64,000 nt of DNA from Saccharomycopsis fibuligera x Saccharomycopsis cf. fibuligera. Its lineage: Eukaryota; Ascomycota; Saccharomycetes; Ascoideales; Saccharomycopsidaceae. The notes under the pieces were generated by a model. That model was given only the letters and a program-made list of their open reading frames with translations, did not search any database and was not told the origin of the DNA. The number at the start of each line of letters is the position of its first letter. Position 1 is the first letter of the stretch. This document shows, in pieces, positions 50,198-60,076 of the stretch. The position numbers and the translations under genes are program-made. The DNA lies in the NCBI GenBank assembly GCA_001936135.1, contig CP012809.1, positions 2,281,501 through 2,345,500 on the forward strand. The letters are read 5' to 3'.

Positions 50198-51133
50198 CTA
50201 AATTGACTTTTCAATCTCTGCCAACTTGGCAAACGCTTTGAAGAACGGCTCGGCTGCCTCTTTGGAATACCCAACATTCAAAGGAATTCTTCCCAAAGTG
50301 TACTCTCCAATCCCAGTGAACTGTTTGACCGCATCCTTGAGCACCAAGATAAGATCAGGACCAAGCAATACTTCGACTTTTGTCACTTCATGCTGCAATG
50401 CGCTAGCTTCGCTAATTTTTCCCTCTTGCACCAATTGGAAAATCTTGACATACACTTTAGGCACGACGTTGCTGAGTCCGTCAATCACCCCCTTGCCACC
50501 AAGAAGCAATACTGTAGTAAGTAGCTGGCCTAACCCTGAAAAGAAGTGGAAGTTATTGTGTTCAGCAATTTGCTTGTCTCCGGCAATCACTGTATAATCA
50601 GCAGCATCATTGTAGGAAAACTTTGTACCGACAATATTTGGGTGCGCTGAGAGTTTCTTGACGGTATCCAACGAAATCTTTAAACCGTTAGTGACCCCAG
50701 GATACACATAAATCAATACCGGTAATTCGCTTTTGTCAGCAATTTCCGTAAACCAGTTAATGATCCCCTCTTGATGCACGCCACTGCCATAGTACGAAGA
50801 CCCAAGCACCAAAGCATAAGCAGATCCAGCCTCCTTGACTAGCTTGATTTCTTCAAGAGCATCAGCGAGAGAATTTTGAGCAATGCCGCTGATAAGGGTG
50901 ATGTCTGGTACGGATTCATGGAGAGCCTTAACGACAGACACTCGTTCGGATAATGTTAAATGAGCGTTTTCACCAGTGCTACCAAAGACAACTAGCCCCT
51001 GAATGCCGTTATCGCGAAGGTACTTGGCATGTTTGATTTGGGACTCGATGTCTATGGAGTAACCGTCTGGTTTAAAGAAAGTCACGGTCGGAGTATAAAT
51101 CCCAGCAGCAGGAGCAGGAACTTGCTTGGACAT
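50198..51133 (-). CDS. dihydrodipicolinate-synthase-family (DHDPS/NAL) aldolase
   Basis: A Schiff-base-forming (beta/alpha)8 aldolase of the DapA/NAL superfamily, 311 residues, full length. The signature GSTGENAHLT starts at residue 51. The catalytic tyrosine is Y142 in LIYVYPGVTNG and the Schiff-base lysine is K171 in IVGTKFSYNDAADY, 29 residues apart, close to the Y133/K161 spacing of E. coli DapA. Fungal members split pyruvate-yielding 2-keto acids: 4-hydroxy-2-oxoglutarate or 3-deoxy-hexulosonate (pectin sugar) aldolases. Fungi make lysine through aminoadipate, so lysine synthesis is unlikely. The substrate is not determined. No peroxisomal or mitochondrial signal is obvious. It is divergent from a sugar-type transporter. 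Confidence 0.88.
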   Translation of the reverse strand: MSKQVPAPAAGIYTPTVTFFKPDGYSIDIESQIKHAKYLRDNGIQGLVVFGSTGENAHLTLSERVSVVKALHESVPDITLISGIAQNSLADALEEIKLVKEAGSAYALVLGSSYYGSGVHQEGIINWFTEIADKSELPVLIYVYPGVTNGLKISLDTVKKLSAHPNIVGTKFSYNDAADYTVIAGDKQIAEHNNFHFFSGLGQLLTTVLLLGGKGVIDGLSNVVPKVYVKIFQLVQEGKISEASALQHEVTKVEVLLGPDLILVLKDAVKQFTGIGEYTLGRIPLNVGYSKEAAEPFFKAFAKLAEIEKSI

Positions 51134-51713
51134 TGTTATTGAATGTGAGTTGTTAACGTTAATAAATGAGGTAATCGGAAAAGAATTTTTTGATTCAAGT
51201 TTTCCCTATTTTGGAGGATTTTGGTTTCTGGTATAGTTTCCATAATAGTTGCGGTCCCAACTACCCAGGGAGCCAAAACCGCCACTATTTATAATCGTCA
51301 AAATCATGGTAATCAAAACAATGGCCGAAGAGGACTGTGGACTGTGGCTGCCGACGGCAAGCCGCCGGTAAATGGGTAGCTAGATGTATGGACCACAACG
51401 CAATGCAATTGTAATAATGGTCGTGGCGACAAATAGCCTACTGTCTCTTAATGGTTGTCGTTAGTGAGTGTGAAAGCCATGCTGCTGTTCGTTACTGTTA
51501 TCGCGAGTCCCATTGAGTCACTGCAGGTGGCTGCACGCGCAGCTGCACCCCATAAAGTGCTACAGCGAAAGAGCCTATAACATCCTCATTCATACAATCC
51601 GCAAGACCAACAATTGGGAAATAAATATAGAAAGAGATCTTCTCTACAAAACTCCATCATAGCTAAACTTGAAATTAAATGCATATATTCACTTACAGTT
51701 GATCCTCATCAAA
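51134..51713. promoter_or_regulatory. divergent promoter, aldolase / sugar-type transporter
   Basis: A 580-bp shared region with GC-richer patches unlike most spacers here. CGG/CCG triplets cluster at 51351-51369 (GCCGACGG and CCGCCGG), the half sites used by Zn2Cys6 regulators. GCTGC-ACGC-GCAGC (51533-51546) is a short inverted repeat. A regulator is inferred only from these motifs. An arrangement like this lets one factor control both genes. Confidence 0.6.
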
Positions 51714-53345
51714 ATGGGCCTCTTTACCATCATTGACCGTTCAGAAAACCCTGCTCCACCGCAGGTGTACAACTTCAGACTATTCCTACTAGCCCTCGCA
51801 GCCACTATGGGCTCAGCTCAATATGGCTACGACAGCGGCTTCATTGGCGGTACACTATCGCTTCCGGCATTCCAGCACAAATTCGGGCTTGACGTGGCTA
51901 CGGGAAACCAGTTATCCCAGCTCAAATCCAACATTGTCTCCACTTTCCAAGCAGGAGCATTCTTTGGTGCCGCGATTTCCTATTTCTTCAATGAAAAACT
52001 TGGCCGCAAGAAAACATTACTTATATTTGGTACCATTTTCAACATTGGTGTGGTTTTGCAAGTAGCTTCCCACGGTATCGTGGGTCTCATTTATGCTGGG
52101 AGAGCCCTTACTGGTCTAAGCACCGGTACTGTTTCCATGATTGTGCCGATATATATTGCCGAATGGTCACCACCGGCATGTAGAGGAATACTTGTTGGCT
52201 CGTATGAAGTGGTGTATCAAAGCTTTCTTGTCATTGCTTTTTGGGTAAACTATGGTTGCAAAATTCACTTGAGCGATGATTCGGAAAGTCAGTGGATGTT
52301 GCCCTTCGCCTTGCAGTTCATCCCTGGTGGGTTGTTGCTTATTGCAATGTCATTCCAGCCGGAATCATGGAGATGGCTCGTACGGAATGGCAAGGTCAAA
52401 GAAGCTCAAAGCCACCTTGCAAACATTAGAAAGTTGCCCACCGACCACCCATACTTGATTTGGGAACTAACTAGTTGCGAGAGTCAAATTGCCGAAGAAA
52501 GTTTGCATTATAATGGTGGAAAAAGTAATCTTTGGAGCAAGCTAAAAGAATGCACCAAGCAAGGAGTTTACAATAGAATTTTGCTTGCGTTGAGCGTAAT
52601 GATTTTCCAAAACTTATCTGGGATTAATGCACTCAACTATTACTCCCCGGCGATATTTGAGTCGATCGGCTTCAAGGGCAACAATGTTGACTTGCTAGCA
52701 ACCGGGATCTTTGGTATAGTCAAAGCGGTAACCAATTTGGGTGCGATCGTCATTGGGATTGAAAAACTTGGTCGTAGACAGTCCATCATCACAGGAAGTT
52801 TAGGAACAATTGCGGCCATGCTCTACCTTACCATATATACTGCAGTCAGCGGTTCATTTGATCATGATGTTCCCAAGGATGCAGGAGCATATTTTGCAAT
52901 AATTTCCGTTTATTTCTTTGCCTTTTGTTTTGCATTTTCTTGGAATGCGGTTCCTTTTATTTATTGTTCAGAAATCATTTCTAATCAAATTAGAGACTTG
53001 GGTATGGCAATGGCAGTGATGATGCAGTGGTTGATGCAGTTTGTTATTGTTTATTCGAATCCATACATGATGGCAAACATCAAATGGGGCACGTTTTTGT
53101 TTTTCACCGTGTGTTTGATCGTTTCGGTTGGATTTACTTATTATTTCATTCCGGAAACCAGAGGTTTGAGTTTGGAAAATATGGATATATTATTTACAGC
53201 TAAGGGTTTTGCTAAGCAAAAGAGAAAAGAGACTGACATTATTATTGCTAACCTTAAAGATTCTGAAACGGGGCAAAGAAATGATTTCGAAGATGTGAAA
53301 GATGACCAGGAAGTGATGTCAACTCAATTGTCCAACAGGGCGTAA
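51714..53345 (+). CDS. MFS sugar/quinate-type transporter
   Basis: A sugar porter of the major facilitator superfamily, 543 residues from the first ATG, MGLFTIIDR. It has the family motifs GSAQYGYDSGFIGGTLSLPA (N-terminal signature), RKKTLLIFG, GRALTGLSTGTVSMIVPIYI and AEWSPPACRG. The central FQNLSGINALNYYSPAIFES contains the QxxSGxNxxxYY motif of proton-linked sugar transporters. Later come EKLGRRQSII and a C-terminal FIPETRGLSLENMD (PETKG motif). About 12 hydrophobic segments are visible. It resembles fungal quinate, galacturonate or hexose permeases more than the Hxt group; the substrate cannot be fixed. The frame extends to a TTG at 51669, which is not a plausible start. It is divergent from a DHDPS-family aldolase. 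Confidence 0.9.
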   Translation: MGLFTIIDRSENPAPPQVYNFRLFLLALAATMGSAQYGYDSGFIGGTLSLPAFQHKFGLDVATGNQLSQLKSNIVSTFQAGAFFGAAISYFFNEKLGRKKTLLIFGTIFNIGVVLQVASHGIVGLIYAGRALTGLSTGTVSMIVPIYIAEWSPPACRGILVGSYEVVYQSFLVIAFWVNYGCKIHLSDDSESQWMLPFALQFIPGGLLLIAMSFQPESWRWLVRNGKVKEAQSHLANIRKLPTDHPYLIWELTSCESQIAEESLHYNGGKSNLWSKLKECTKQGVYNRILLALSVMIFQNLSGINALNYYSPAIFESIGFKGNNVDLLATGIFGIVKAVTNLGAIVIGIEKLGRRQSIITGSLGTIAAMLYLTIYTAVSGSFDHDVPKDAGAYFAIISVYFFAFCFAFSWNAVPFIYCSEIISNQIRDLGMAMAVMMQWLMQFVIVYSNPYMMANIKWGTFLFFTVCLIVSVGFTYYFIPETRGLSLENMDILFTAKGFAKQKRKETDIIIANLKDSETGQRNDFEDVKDDQEVMSTQLSNRA

Positions 53346-53757
53346 CGAGATGCATCCTAATAAAGTTTGATTTTTCTTCACTGCATCACTTTTTCATTCG
53401 AATTTTCACTTTAATTTTTTACGATGATACAACTTCAGCTACTTATACTTGAAACCAATGAATGGTCTGTAAGCACTATTTTATCAGTTTCTGGGATTAG
53501 TTTATGTCTCATGTTGGAAGGTCGCGCTAAAGACCCGTATTTATGGTATATACAACTCCGGGTAAACTTGTCTTTTTTTTTTATTTCGCACCAGAGAGTA
53601 AAAAAAATGGAAGATCGGGATCATATAAGCGCAGCACTGCTATTAGTGGGCGTATCGATATACTGGTGCAAATCCTTGTGGCCCTCTCAAATTTTCCTAG
53701 CCCCTGTATCATCTGTTTTAAAATAAAAAGAAAAAAGTTCAAAAAAACATTATATCC
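53346..53757 (+). other. transporter 3' end and promoter of the next gene
   Basis: A 412-bp spacer. Open frames of 73 and 100 codons here overlap in different frames and have no family resemblance. A poly-T tract (53571-53582) and short A runs (53717-53747) are present. No specific element was recognised. Confidence 0.45.
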
Positions 53758-56700
53758 ATGTTAGATAGACAATGGGCTTTGCTACGAAAATGCAGTGCCA
53801 ATCTCGCTGTTGCTAGTCGTCGAGGTTCTTCAAATGCTCAAAATAGTCTGCGCTGTTGTCGGTTTACTAAATATTACAATTATAATTCTGAGATTGGTCG
53901 TCGGTACAATAGTAACGGATCAGTTTCATTGAGTTCTTTGACCCAATCACTGGCAACATCTCATATTGATAATGGTAGCAAAGGTTTAGAAGCAAGCCAA
54001 CATAGTGTGGGTATGAAGTCAGTAGTAACGACGACGGCGGATGTGGAGGAAATTCAGCGAACTATTCTTTGCCAAAAGTCAGTAATTGAACTTTTCCAAG
54101 TAATGGAATCTGTTGATCCAGCAATTTTCAATCAAATATATGGCATGAAAAACGGTCCTGGTGGTAAATCATTCAAGATCAATTTCAATATTCTTGTATT
54201 TAATCTACTAAATCAAGAATTTTTTGAAAATTTCACCGAGATTCAAATCTTCTTAATCTACTTACGCAAACACGTATTCCAGCAGGCCAGCAGCACCAAC
54301 TTGATATTAAATTATACCACTAATAAGGAATACCTGATAAATTTTAGTAGCTTTTACAAGGCTATTGTCCGCAATTTTCATGATGATCCAGTAAAGCAAT
54401 CACTTATTCGATTCATGATTAGACCCACCGCCAAAGCAGTGCGTCAAAGTTTGTTTGATTCCATGACTAGCATCATCAATGACGCTGAAGTGCCCAATAA
54501 AAAACAGGTCATATTTACCTTATTTGACTGGATAGCCACATTGCAACAAAATCAAATGCGGATTGACTTGGTCAATTATTGTTTGGCTCAACATAATAAA
54601 TATATGGATGTTTTGAAACCAACACAAATCCTTGATAAAGTTGTTGAGAATTTCCGCAATAATGATTACGCGGAATTTTTTCAGTGCTATCGGATTCCTA
54701 TCTCAAGAGATTTTTTCAAATCTTTGTTGCATGTTATTAAACCGCTTGAATATCCTTTAGTTTTTGTCAAGTTGCTCAATTGTCATATTTCTTTCGATGT
54801 AAAACATATGGAAAGTGATCAAGCGTATGATGACGCAGTACATGATTTTACAAGGTATTTGATTAGTGAATCTACTGGACAAAACACTGGTCTAATTAGC
54901 GGGTTCGATTGGCAAGAAGGTTCATTGCCCTCGATCCGTTTTTCTAAAAAATTCTTCAGCAGTGCCCAAACGGTGCTTGATTATGAAGATAGCAACAAAC
55001 AAGTTTTGGATATTGCGAATTTGCTTTTAGCTGACAAAGAAGAAGTAATCAGCAAAAGTTACTACAATGCCAAGTTTCTCAATTTGTACTCCATTGATTT
55101 ATTGAGCTCCATAATTTACAAAAAATCAAAACTGAATGATAAGCTTACTAATACCTTAACTTTACAATTAATAAATACCATAAGTAGTTTCAACCATCCA
55201 GGAAACCAAAAATTCATGGAAGAATTAAACAGACTATCTACCCAACATAGCGAAAAACTTCGCAACTTGATCAGTCTACTATTTCTCAAATTCGACAGCA
55301 CCCTCAAATTGCATCAAAACACTAAAAATTACAAAGGTCTTGTGAGCAAAAGCAAGCTCCTTACTAAGCTCTTCTCCGTGGTATTAAGTTACTCAGTTAG
55401 CACTATTGGTCCACAATCGGTGGTGCTTATCTTGACCAAGATTATTCAGCTCAACAAGCAGCTTGCTCATGAGGCTAATGTATGTTTGGCAGATATCGAA
55501 GATGAGAATAGAAAATTAGCAATTAGGAAAAAATTAATGATGAATTACAATTACATTATGGGGTTGCTTATTACAAAATTTAGACAAAAGGGATACATTA
55601 ATGAATCACTCAAACTTATCAACTATATGATCAATTTAAATGTCCAGAATTCTAATTTCAAGCACGAAGGGTTTCGGTACAAATCTATTGTTGTTAAGGA
55701 TATGATTACTGAATTTTTAATGGTGCTAAAAGCCAATTACTCTAATGATCCAAGAGTGATATTGAGTTACATTATAGAATTCTCAACGAACTATGGTGAT
55801 ATTTTGAAATTTCATAACCATGAGGATCATTTCAGTTACAATTTAACCAACAAGGAGTTACTCAGCTATCATGAATCCAAGCCAGGTTTCACAGATTTGC
55901 ATAATGCTCGATCTTCATTTTATATTTTGAATCAACTCGGATTAATTAGATTCGTTTACGAAAGCCAGTTGCCAGAACCAATCAATTTTAGTGACTCTCA
56001 ACTATTACAATATTATGAGGAAAATCTCTTTCGAGCAAACTTACGTCCGGAATTGAAAAACTTACCCTTCAAGATGGAACATTTGAGTATTTTTTATGCA
56101 GCACTTTTCCAAAACATGGCACTCAACAGCACATTGTCGCTTTCTACTTTGAAAAAATTATACAACAATTATATCAATACCGTGGTGCATGTGCAATCTA
56201 TTGCCGCTAAGAATGAGGGCATGTATCATGGCCATTTCTTGCTGGAGTTTCATATTGATGATACTATAGTGGTACAATTTATGAACCAAGCATTACTTTT
56301 GAACAGTGTCGACACTGCAGAACAGTTCCTTGTGGGGTTCTTGCTGAAGGCTAAGTATAAGCCATTAAGGGTGTCGATTCAAAGCTTTGAGAAGCTTATT
56401 TTCCATTATGCTTTGAAAGTCTTCAAACGGAAAAAAGACCCACAATTTGACGCTTATTATGAAAAAGCACAACACTGGATTAGCGTCATGAGCGAGAAAT
56501 TCAATTATCCAATGACATATTGGAGTCAATTATCTATGGTGTTGCTCAATTACAGGCTGAAAAACTCCAAAGAAAGTTATGAATGGTATTTGAGACTTAC
56601 TAAGAACGGTAAAGATTTCAGCAAGATCAGACATGTGCTTTTGATCAGAATTGCCGAGGTCAATGGATGGCCGTTGCCGGAATACTTGCAAAACGTCAAA

Positions 56701-57039
56701 TTGCATGATGTGTATACTAAGGAGCTTGAATCAAATGGTGGAAATATCGAGGACAGTGATACTGGTGATGTCAAGTTTTTCCAACTAACTAAGGATGACA
56801 TCTTGGAGTTTGATAACGACAAATTAGAAAGTTTTTACGATGAGTCCGAGGCAACCTCCATGGCTGGTGATTTTGCCGCTGAACATTCTCTGGAACTTCA
56901 TCAAGAATCTGAAGCTGAAACTGAGAAAGCTACCAGTAATAGTGCAATGATGGGAACAGGAGAAGAAGATGTCGGCGTAATGGACAGCAAGCTCTTTGAT
57001 GAGATTTGCTTGTTGTTGCCAAAGCTCAAAGAGGCTTAA
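53758..57039 (+). CDS. large alpha-helical protein, probably mitochondrial, unrecognised
   Basis: I do not recognise this 1093-residue protein. The N terminus (MLDRQWALLRKCSANLAVAS, then RRGSSN and a second Arg-rich stretch GRRYNS near residue 50) is rich in Arg and Ser with few acidic residues, which is typical of a mitochondrial presequence. The body is an array of leucine-rich amphipathic helices with no transmembrane segment, in the style of PPR-like or other helical-repeat RNA factors of yeast mitochondria (for example Rmd9, Aep or Pet-type proteins). None of those can be named on sequence alone. The last 100 residues are acidic and Ser/Glu-rich and end DEICLLLPKLKEA. It starts at the first ATG, 53758, with an A-rich leader. 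Confidence 0.72.
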   Translation: MLDRQWALLRKCSANLAVASRRGSSNAQNSLRCCRFTKYYNYNSEIGRRYNSNGSVSLSSLTQSLATSHIDNGSKGLEASQHSVGMKSVVTTTADVEEIQRTILCQKSVIELFQVMESVDPAIFNQIYGMKNGPGGKSFKINFNILVFNLLNQEFFENFTEIQIFLIYLRKHVFQQASSTNLILNYTTNKEYLINFSSFYKAIVRNFHDDPVKQSLIRFMIRPTAKAVRQSLFDSMTSIINDAEVPNKKQVIFTLFDWIATLQQNQMRIDLVNYCLAQHNKYMDVLKPTQILDKVVENFRNNDYAEFFQCYRIPISRDFFKSLLHVIKPLEYPLVFVKLLNCHISFDVKHMESDQAYDDAVHDFTRYLISESTGQNTGLISGFDWQEGSLPSIRFSKKFFSSAQTVLDYEDSNKQVLDIANLLLADKEEVISKSYYNAKFLNLYSIDLLSSIIYKKSKLNDKLTNTLTLQLINTISSFNHPGNQKFMEELNRLSTQHSEKLRNLISLLFLKFDSTLKLHQNTKNYKGLVSKSKLLTKLFSVVLSYSVSTIGPQSVVLILTKIIQLNKQLAHEANVCLADIEDENRKLAIRKKLMMNYNYIMGLLITKFRQKGYINESLKLINYMINLNVQNSNFKHEGFRYKSIVVKDMITEFLMVLKANYSNDPRVILSYIIEFSTNYGDILKFHNHEDHFSYNLTNKELLSYHESKPGFTDLHNARSSFYILNQLGLIRFVYESQLPEPINFSDSQLLQYYEENLFRANLRPELKNLPFKMEHLSIFYAALFQNMALNSTLSLSTLKKLYNNYINTVVHVQSIAAKNEGMYHGHFLLEFHIDDTIVVQFMNQALLLNSVDTAEQFLVGFLLKAKYKPLRVSIQSFEKLIFHYALKVFKRKKDPQFDAYYEKAQHWISVMSEKFNYPMTYWSQLSMVLLNYRLKNSKESYEWYLRLTKNGKDFSKIRHVLLIRIAEVNGWPLPEYLQNVKLHDVYTKELESNGGNIEDSDTGDVKFFQLTKDDILEFDNDKLESFYDESEATSMAGDFAAEHSLELHQESEAETEKATSNSAMMGTGEEDVGVMDSKLFDEICLLLPKLKEA

Positions 57040-57226
57040 ATTGAAGCTGAAGAGGAGTCACCAGTGTATAATAGATTGTAAATAGTGTTTCCAAAATAGA
57101 TATTTCTTAGATCTATACATTGCCCAATTCATGACTACATATATTCTATATCTTAAATGAGAGTTCCCTCAACATATTAACCAAAATCCAGTGGATTGAC
57201 CGTACAATAATTTAAAATGTATTAAA

Positions 57227-57296
57227 ATTCAAGAATTGATATTCAAGAATCAGTATTCAAGAATTGATATTCAAGAATCAGTATTCAAGAATTCAG
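57227..57296. repeat. five 14-bp tandem repeats in 28-bp pairs
   Basis: Units ATTCAAGAATTGAT and ATTCAAGAATCAGT alternate twice and end with ATTCAAGAATTCAG. The alternation suggests a 28-bp higher-order duplication. Confidence 0.96.
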
Positions 57297-57399
57297 AAAT
57301 TTAGGAATTCCCAAACAGAGGGTTTAGAATGTCGAATACAATACGAGCCCATAAACTGCCATTAAGTTCAGTTACAGAAATCGCACGGCATTAAACAAA

Positions 57400-57424
57400 A
57401 GTGTCTTATAAGATATAAGACACT
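57400..57424. repeat. 25-bp perfect inverted repeat
   Basis: Arms AGTGTCTTATA (57400-57410) and TATAAGACACT (57414-57424) surround AGA. The palindrome lies 458 bp before the CUE5 ATG. Confidence 0.96.
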
Positions 57425-57881
57425 ATTGCCGGTAGCATTGTTTTGTCTCTGCTGTCCACACGATATGGCTTATGGAAACATAAAGCCATCCGCTCTATCT
57501 AATTGTCAGAGATATATAATTTTTACTATCTGACGAAAGAGAAAAGAGGAAAAGAAAAGAAAAGGAAAAAAAAGAAAGTTTGAGAAATCGACATTCATTT
57601 AAAGTGCTCGTGAAAAGCGAAAAAAAAAAAAAAAATTTTTTGCTGATTAACACCACATATGCATGCATACAATAGCTCATAATTCCGAGGATTTTCACGT
57701 GCTTGAGCATGTGATGATCTCGGAAAGAAAGATGACAGCGGGGGAGATGAAGGCAAGCACCAAATAAGACAAAAGACACAAGCGATGAAGGCGATGAAGC
57801 ATATGGAGCGCTGACTTGCTATACAATTAGAACGCCATTGAGCCTTTGCCGACCGTTAAATTCACACAATTAAAATTCGCA

Positions 57882-59420
57882 ATGGCTGACGATAAACATA
57901 CCGAGAAACCTGCTGCTGAGACTTCTTCAGTTTCTTCTGTTGAGAAGCAGGAAGCTCCTGCTGCTGCTCCTGCTGCCGGCGCCGCAACTGCTGCTAAGCC
58001 AGAGGAACTGTCAAAGGCCAACGACAGAACCAGTGATGATAGCAAGTCAGAAGAGAAAAAGACTACTACTGCTACTGAAGGTCCAAAAAAAACCAATGAT
58101 GATCCTGCTTCTGATGATTCCAAGTCAGACTTGCTGGCTCTGAAAAAGGTTTCCTTCAATGATAACCATATCAGTCTGCCAGAGAAGTTATCCAATCCCC
58201 CATCTGACGATAATCTTGTCAAGTCACCATCTATATTGAAACCAGTTAAACCACCAGCTAAACCACCAAGACCATTATCACCAAAAGAACAAGCTAAAAA
58301 AACTCTCAAGGAAGCGTTTCCCAGCATTGAAGAGAAATACGTTATTGCTGTGTTGATTGCTAGTGATGGCGATCTCGATCCTGCCTTTAATGCTCTTCTA
58401 TACCTCTCTGATCCAAACTCCCACATTGAGATTCCAGAGCCAAAAACAGCAAAACCGCCAGTGCCACCAAAAAGCTACCAAAGATCACTGCAATTGGAAG
58501 AAGATGAAAGATTGGCTAGAAGATTAGCGAGAGAATTTAATCAGCACCCAAGCAGACCGCCTAGACCGGCAAGACCAGCAAGATCTACAAGACCAGGTCA
58601 GCAGCAGCAACAGCCTTCCAGACATCGTGATAGTACCACCGATGACGACGAAGATCCTGATGTGTTGAATTCATTTTTGGACGAAGACTTGCCGCAAATC
58701 AAAAAACAATTTGAAAAAGGTTTTGAGGAAACTAAACAGAAATTTGGTACTTTCTTTAGTGGGTTCACTAAACAGTTTCAGGACTTTAATGATAGTAACA
58801 ACGTTCCCAATAGCAAGCCTAGCAGAGTAAACCGTGATGACAGACATGAAAACTATGGCTTTGGCAATAAAAATTCTGGAAACAACAGCAGCAACAGCAA
58901 TAACAATAGCAATAACAATAGCGAAAACAGGTTATTTGGAGCTTTAGGCTCTTTAGGTTCCCCACCAACGTCTGCTAGAAGCTCTGCCACTTTTAGAAGA
59001 GATAGAAACTACGATGATGATTTGGATGATGTGAATCATCAATACTCTACAATCACATTGACAAATAATGATAAAGATTTACCGGATGTGCCAATCGTTG
59101 GCTCAAAAATTGAAACCAACCAGTCTAAGCCATCATTGGAGAAGAAGAATTCCACCGATTTATATGGAACTCCAAAAATTTCTAGTGGACAATTTGATGA
59201 CAGTGACAGACCTGCTGAAGTAAACAACAAAAAGAGAGGCAACACTGAAAGTAACAACGGTAATGGCAACAGTAATAGCAACAACAATAATAATAATAAC
59301 AAGTGGGAACCGTTGACTGACGTAGCACCAGTGCCAGTTACTGATGATGCATTTTTGGTCACCAGCAGCGACGATGAAGATGATGATGAACCACAGACTA
59401 AACAAAGTGAGAAAAAGTAG
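57882..59420 (+). CDS. CUE5: CUE-domain ubiquitin-binding autophagy receptor Cue5
   Basis: Cue5 binds ubiquitinated aggregates through its CUE domain and Atg8 through an AIM motif, guiding them to the vacuole. The 512-residue protein has Ala/Pro/Ser-rich and Thr-rich flanks. The CUE domain is at about residues 136-182: KKTLKEAFPSIEEKYVIAVL with the FP motif, and NALLYLSD with the LL motif. An AIM-like WEPL at residues 475-478 follows an Asn-rich run (W475, L478), placed C-terminally as in yeast Cue5. Several PxxP and Arg-rich patches lie between. At least four in-frame CTG codons (58008, 58134, 58140, 58176) lie in the disordered part and would read as Ser in the CTG clade. The start at 57882 is the first ATG. 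Confidence 0.9.
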   Translation: MADDKHTEKPAAETSSVSSVEKQEAPAAAPAAGAATAAKPEELSKANDRTSDDSKSEEKKTTTATEGPKKTNDDPASDDSKSDLLALKKVSFNDNHISLPEKLSNPPSDDNLVKSPSILKPVKPPAKPPRPLSPKEQAKKTLKEAFPSIEEKYVIAVLIASDGDLDPAFNALLYLSDPNSHIEIPEPKTAKPPVPPKSYQRSLQLEEDERLARRLAREFNQHPSRPPRPARPARSTRPGQQQQQPSRHRDSTTDDDEDPDVLNSFLDEDLPQIKKQFEKGFEETKQKFGTFFSGFTKQFQDFNDSNNVPNSKPSRVNRDDRHENYGFGNKNSGNNSSNSNNNSNNNSENRLFGALGSLGSPPTSARSSATFRRDRNYDDDLDDVNHQYSTITLTNNDKDLPDVPIVGSKIETNQSKPSLEKKNSTDLYGTPKISSGQFDDSDRPAEVNNKKRGNTESNNGNGNSNSNNNNNNNKWEPLTDVAPVPVTDDAFLVTSSDDEDDDEPQTKQSEKK

Positions 59421-60076
59421 ACGCCATGGGGAGTTATACGTTAGTTACTTAGTTTCATATTAACTTTTTTCTTTTAAGCTTATATATTTATGTTTTTTTT
59501 GTTTTTTTTTGTTCTCTTTTCCTTTTAACTTGTTATTGTTATCTTGAATTTTTGCAACTTATCATTTCTTGAATATTATGTTCTGTTATTTTTTCCTTAC
59601 GCCTTCTTTGTTCAGAAATTCCCTTGCTGAAGTTTACATCTTTAAGGCTGTATTGTGTTTCCCGCTAGCGTACCGAGCTACTTGTTAGTGGCCCCGAGAG
59701 TGCTGAAGCTTTGCGGATGTGATATATTATTTCCCCTTAGTGGCCGCCAGTCAGCAAGAAAAAAAAAGGCGAGTTTCATGCATGCATGGGCCTTAGGCGG
59801 AATTCCAAATTCCAAACGCAGTGCACCCAGGCTTCAGGAGATGGGTCACAAGGACTAGCAAAAAGCCTGGCAATTGGGGAGCACCAGAAGAACTGATTTG
59901 TATATATAGGAATTCCTCGAACCTCTAAAATGAAGTTTGCAAGTCTTATGAGTGTCCGTTTTGGGGGCTTGATTGTTTCGCGTTTGCCATAAACTGTCGG
60001 TGCAATAACTGCTTCTATCACATCTCCAAAAACATTTCTATATAGCTCAATTATTAACAAATTCAAGTCAAGTCAA
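59421..60076 (+). promoter_or_regulatory. CUE5 3' region and promoter of the secreted-protein gene
   Basis: T-rich 3' sequence is followed by a promoter with a TATATATA box at 59901-59908, 170 bp before the 60077 ATG. A GCATGCATGGGCC-type short palindromic patch lies at about 59779-59791. The frame at 59655 (67 codons) is unsupported. Confidence 0.6.

Larger units (their letters stand above)
57040..57881 (+). promoter_or_regulatory. 3' region and CUE5 promoter with tandem and inverted repeats
   Basis: An 842-bp spacer. It holds a five-unit 14-bp repeat (57227-57296), a 25-bp inverted repeat (57400-57424), a poly-A/poly-T run (57620-57641), CACGTG at 57696-57701 (the E-box bound by Cbf1-type factors) and GCGATGA twice (57782-57788 and 57791-57797), PAC-like. 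The cluster lies 80-660 bp before the CUE5 ATG. A 94-codon frame at 57495-57779 (minus) is not convincing. Confidence 0.65.
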
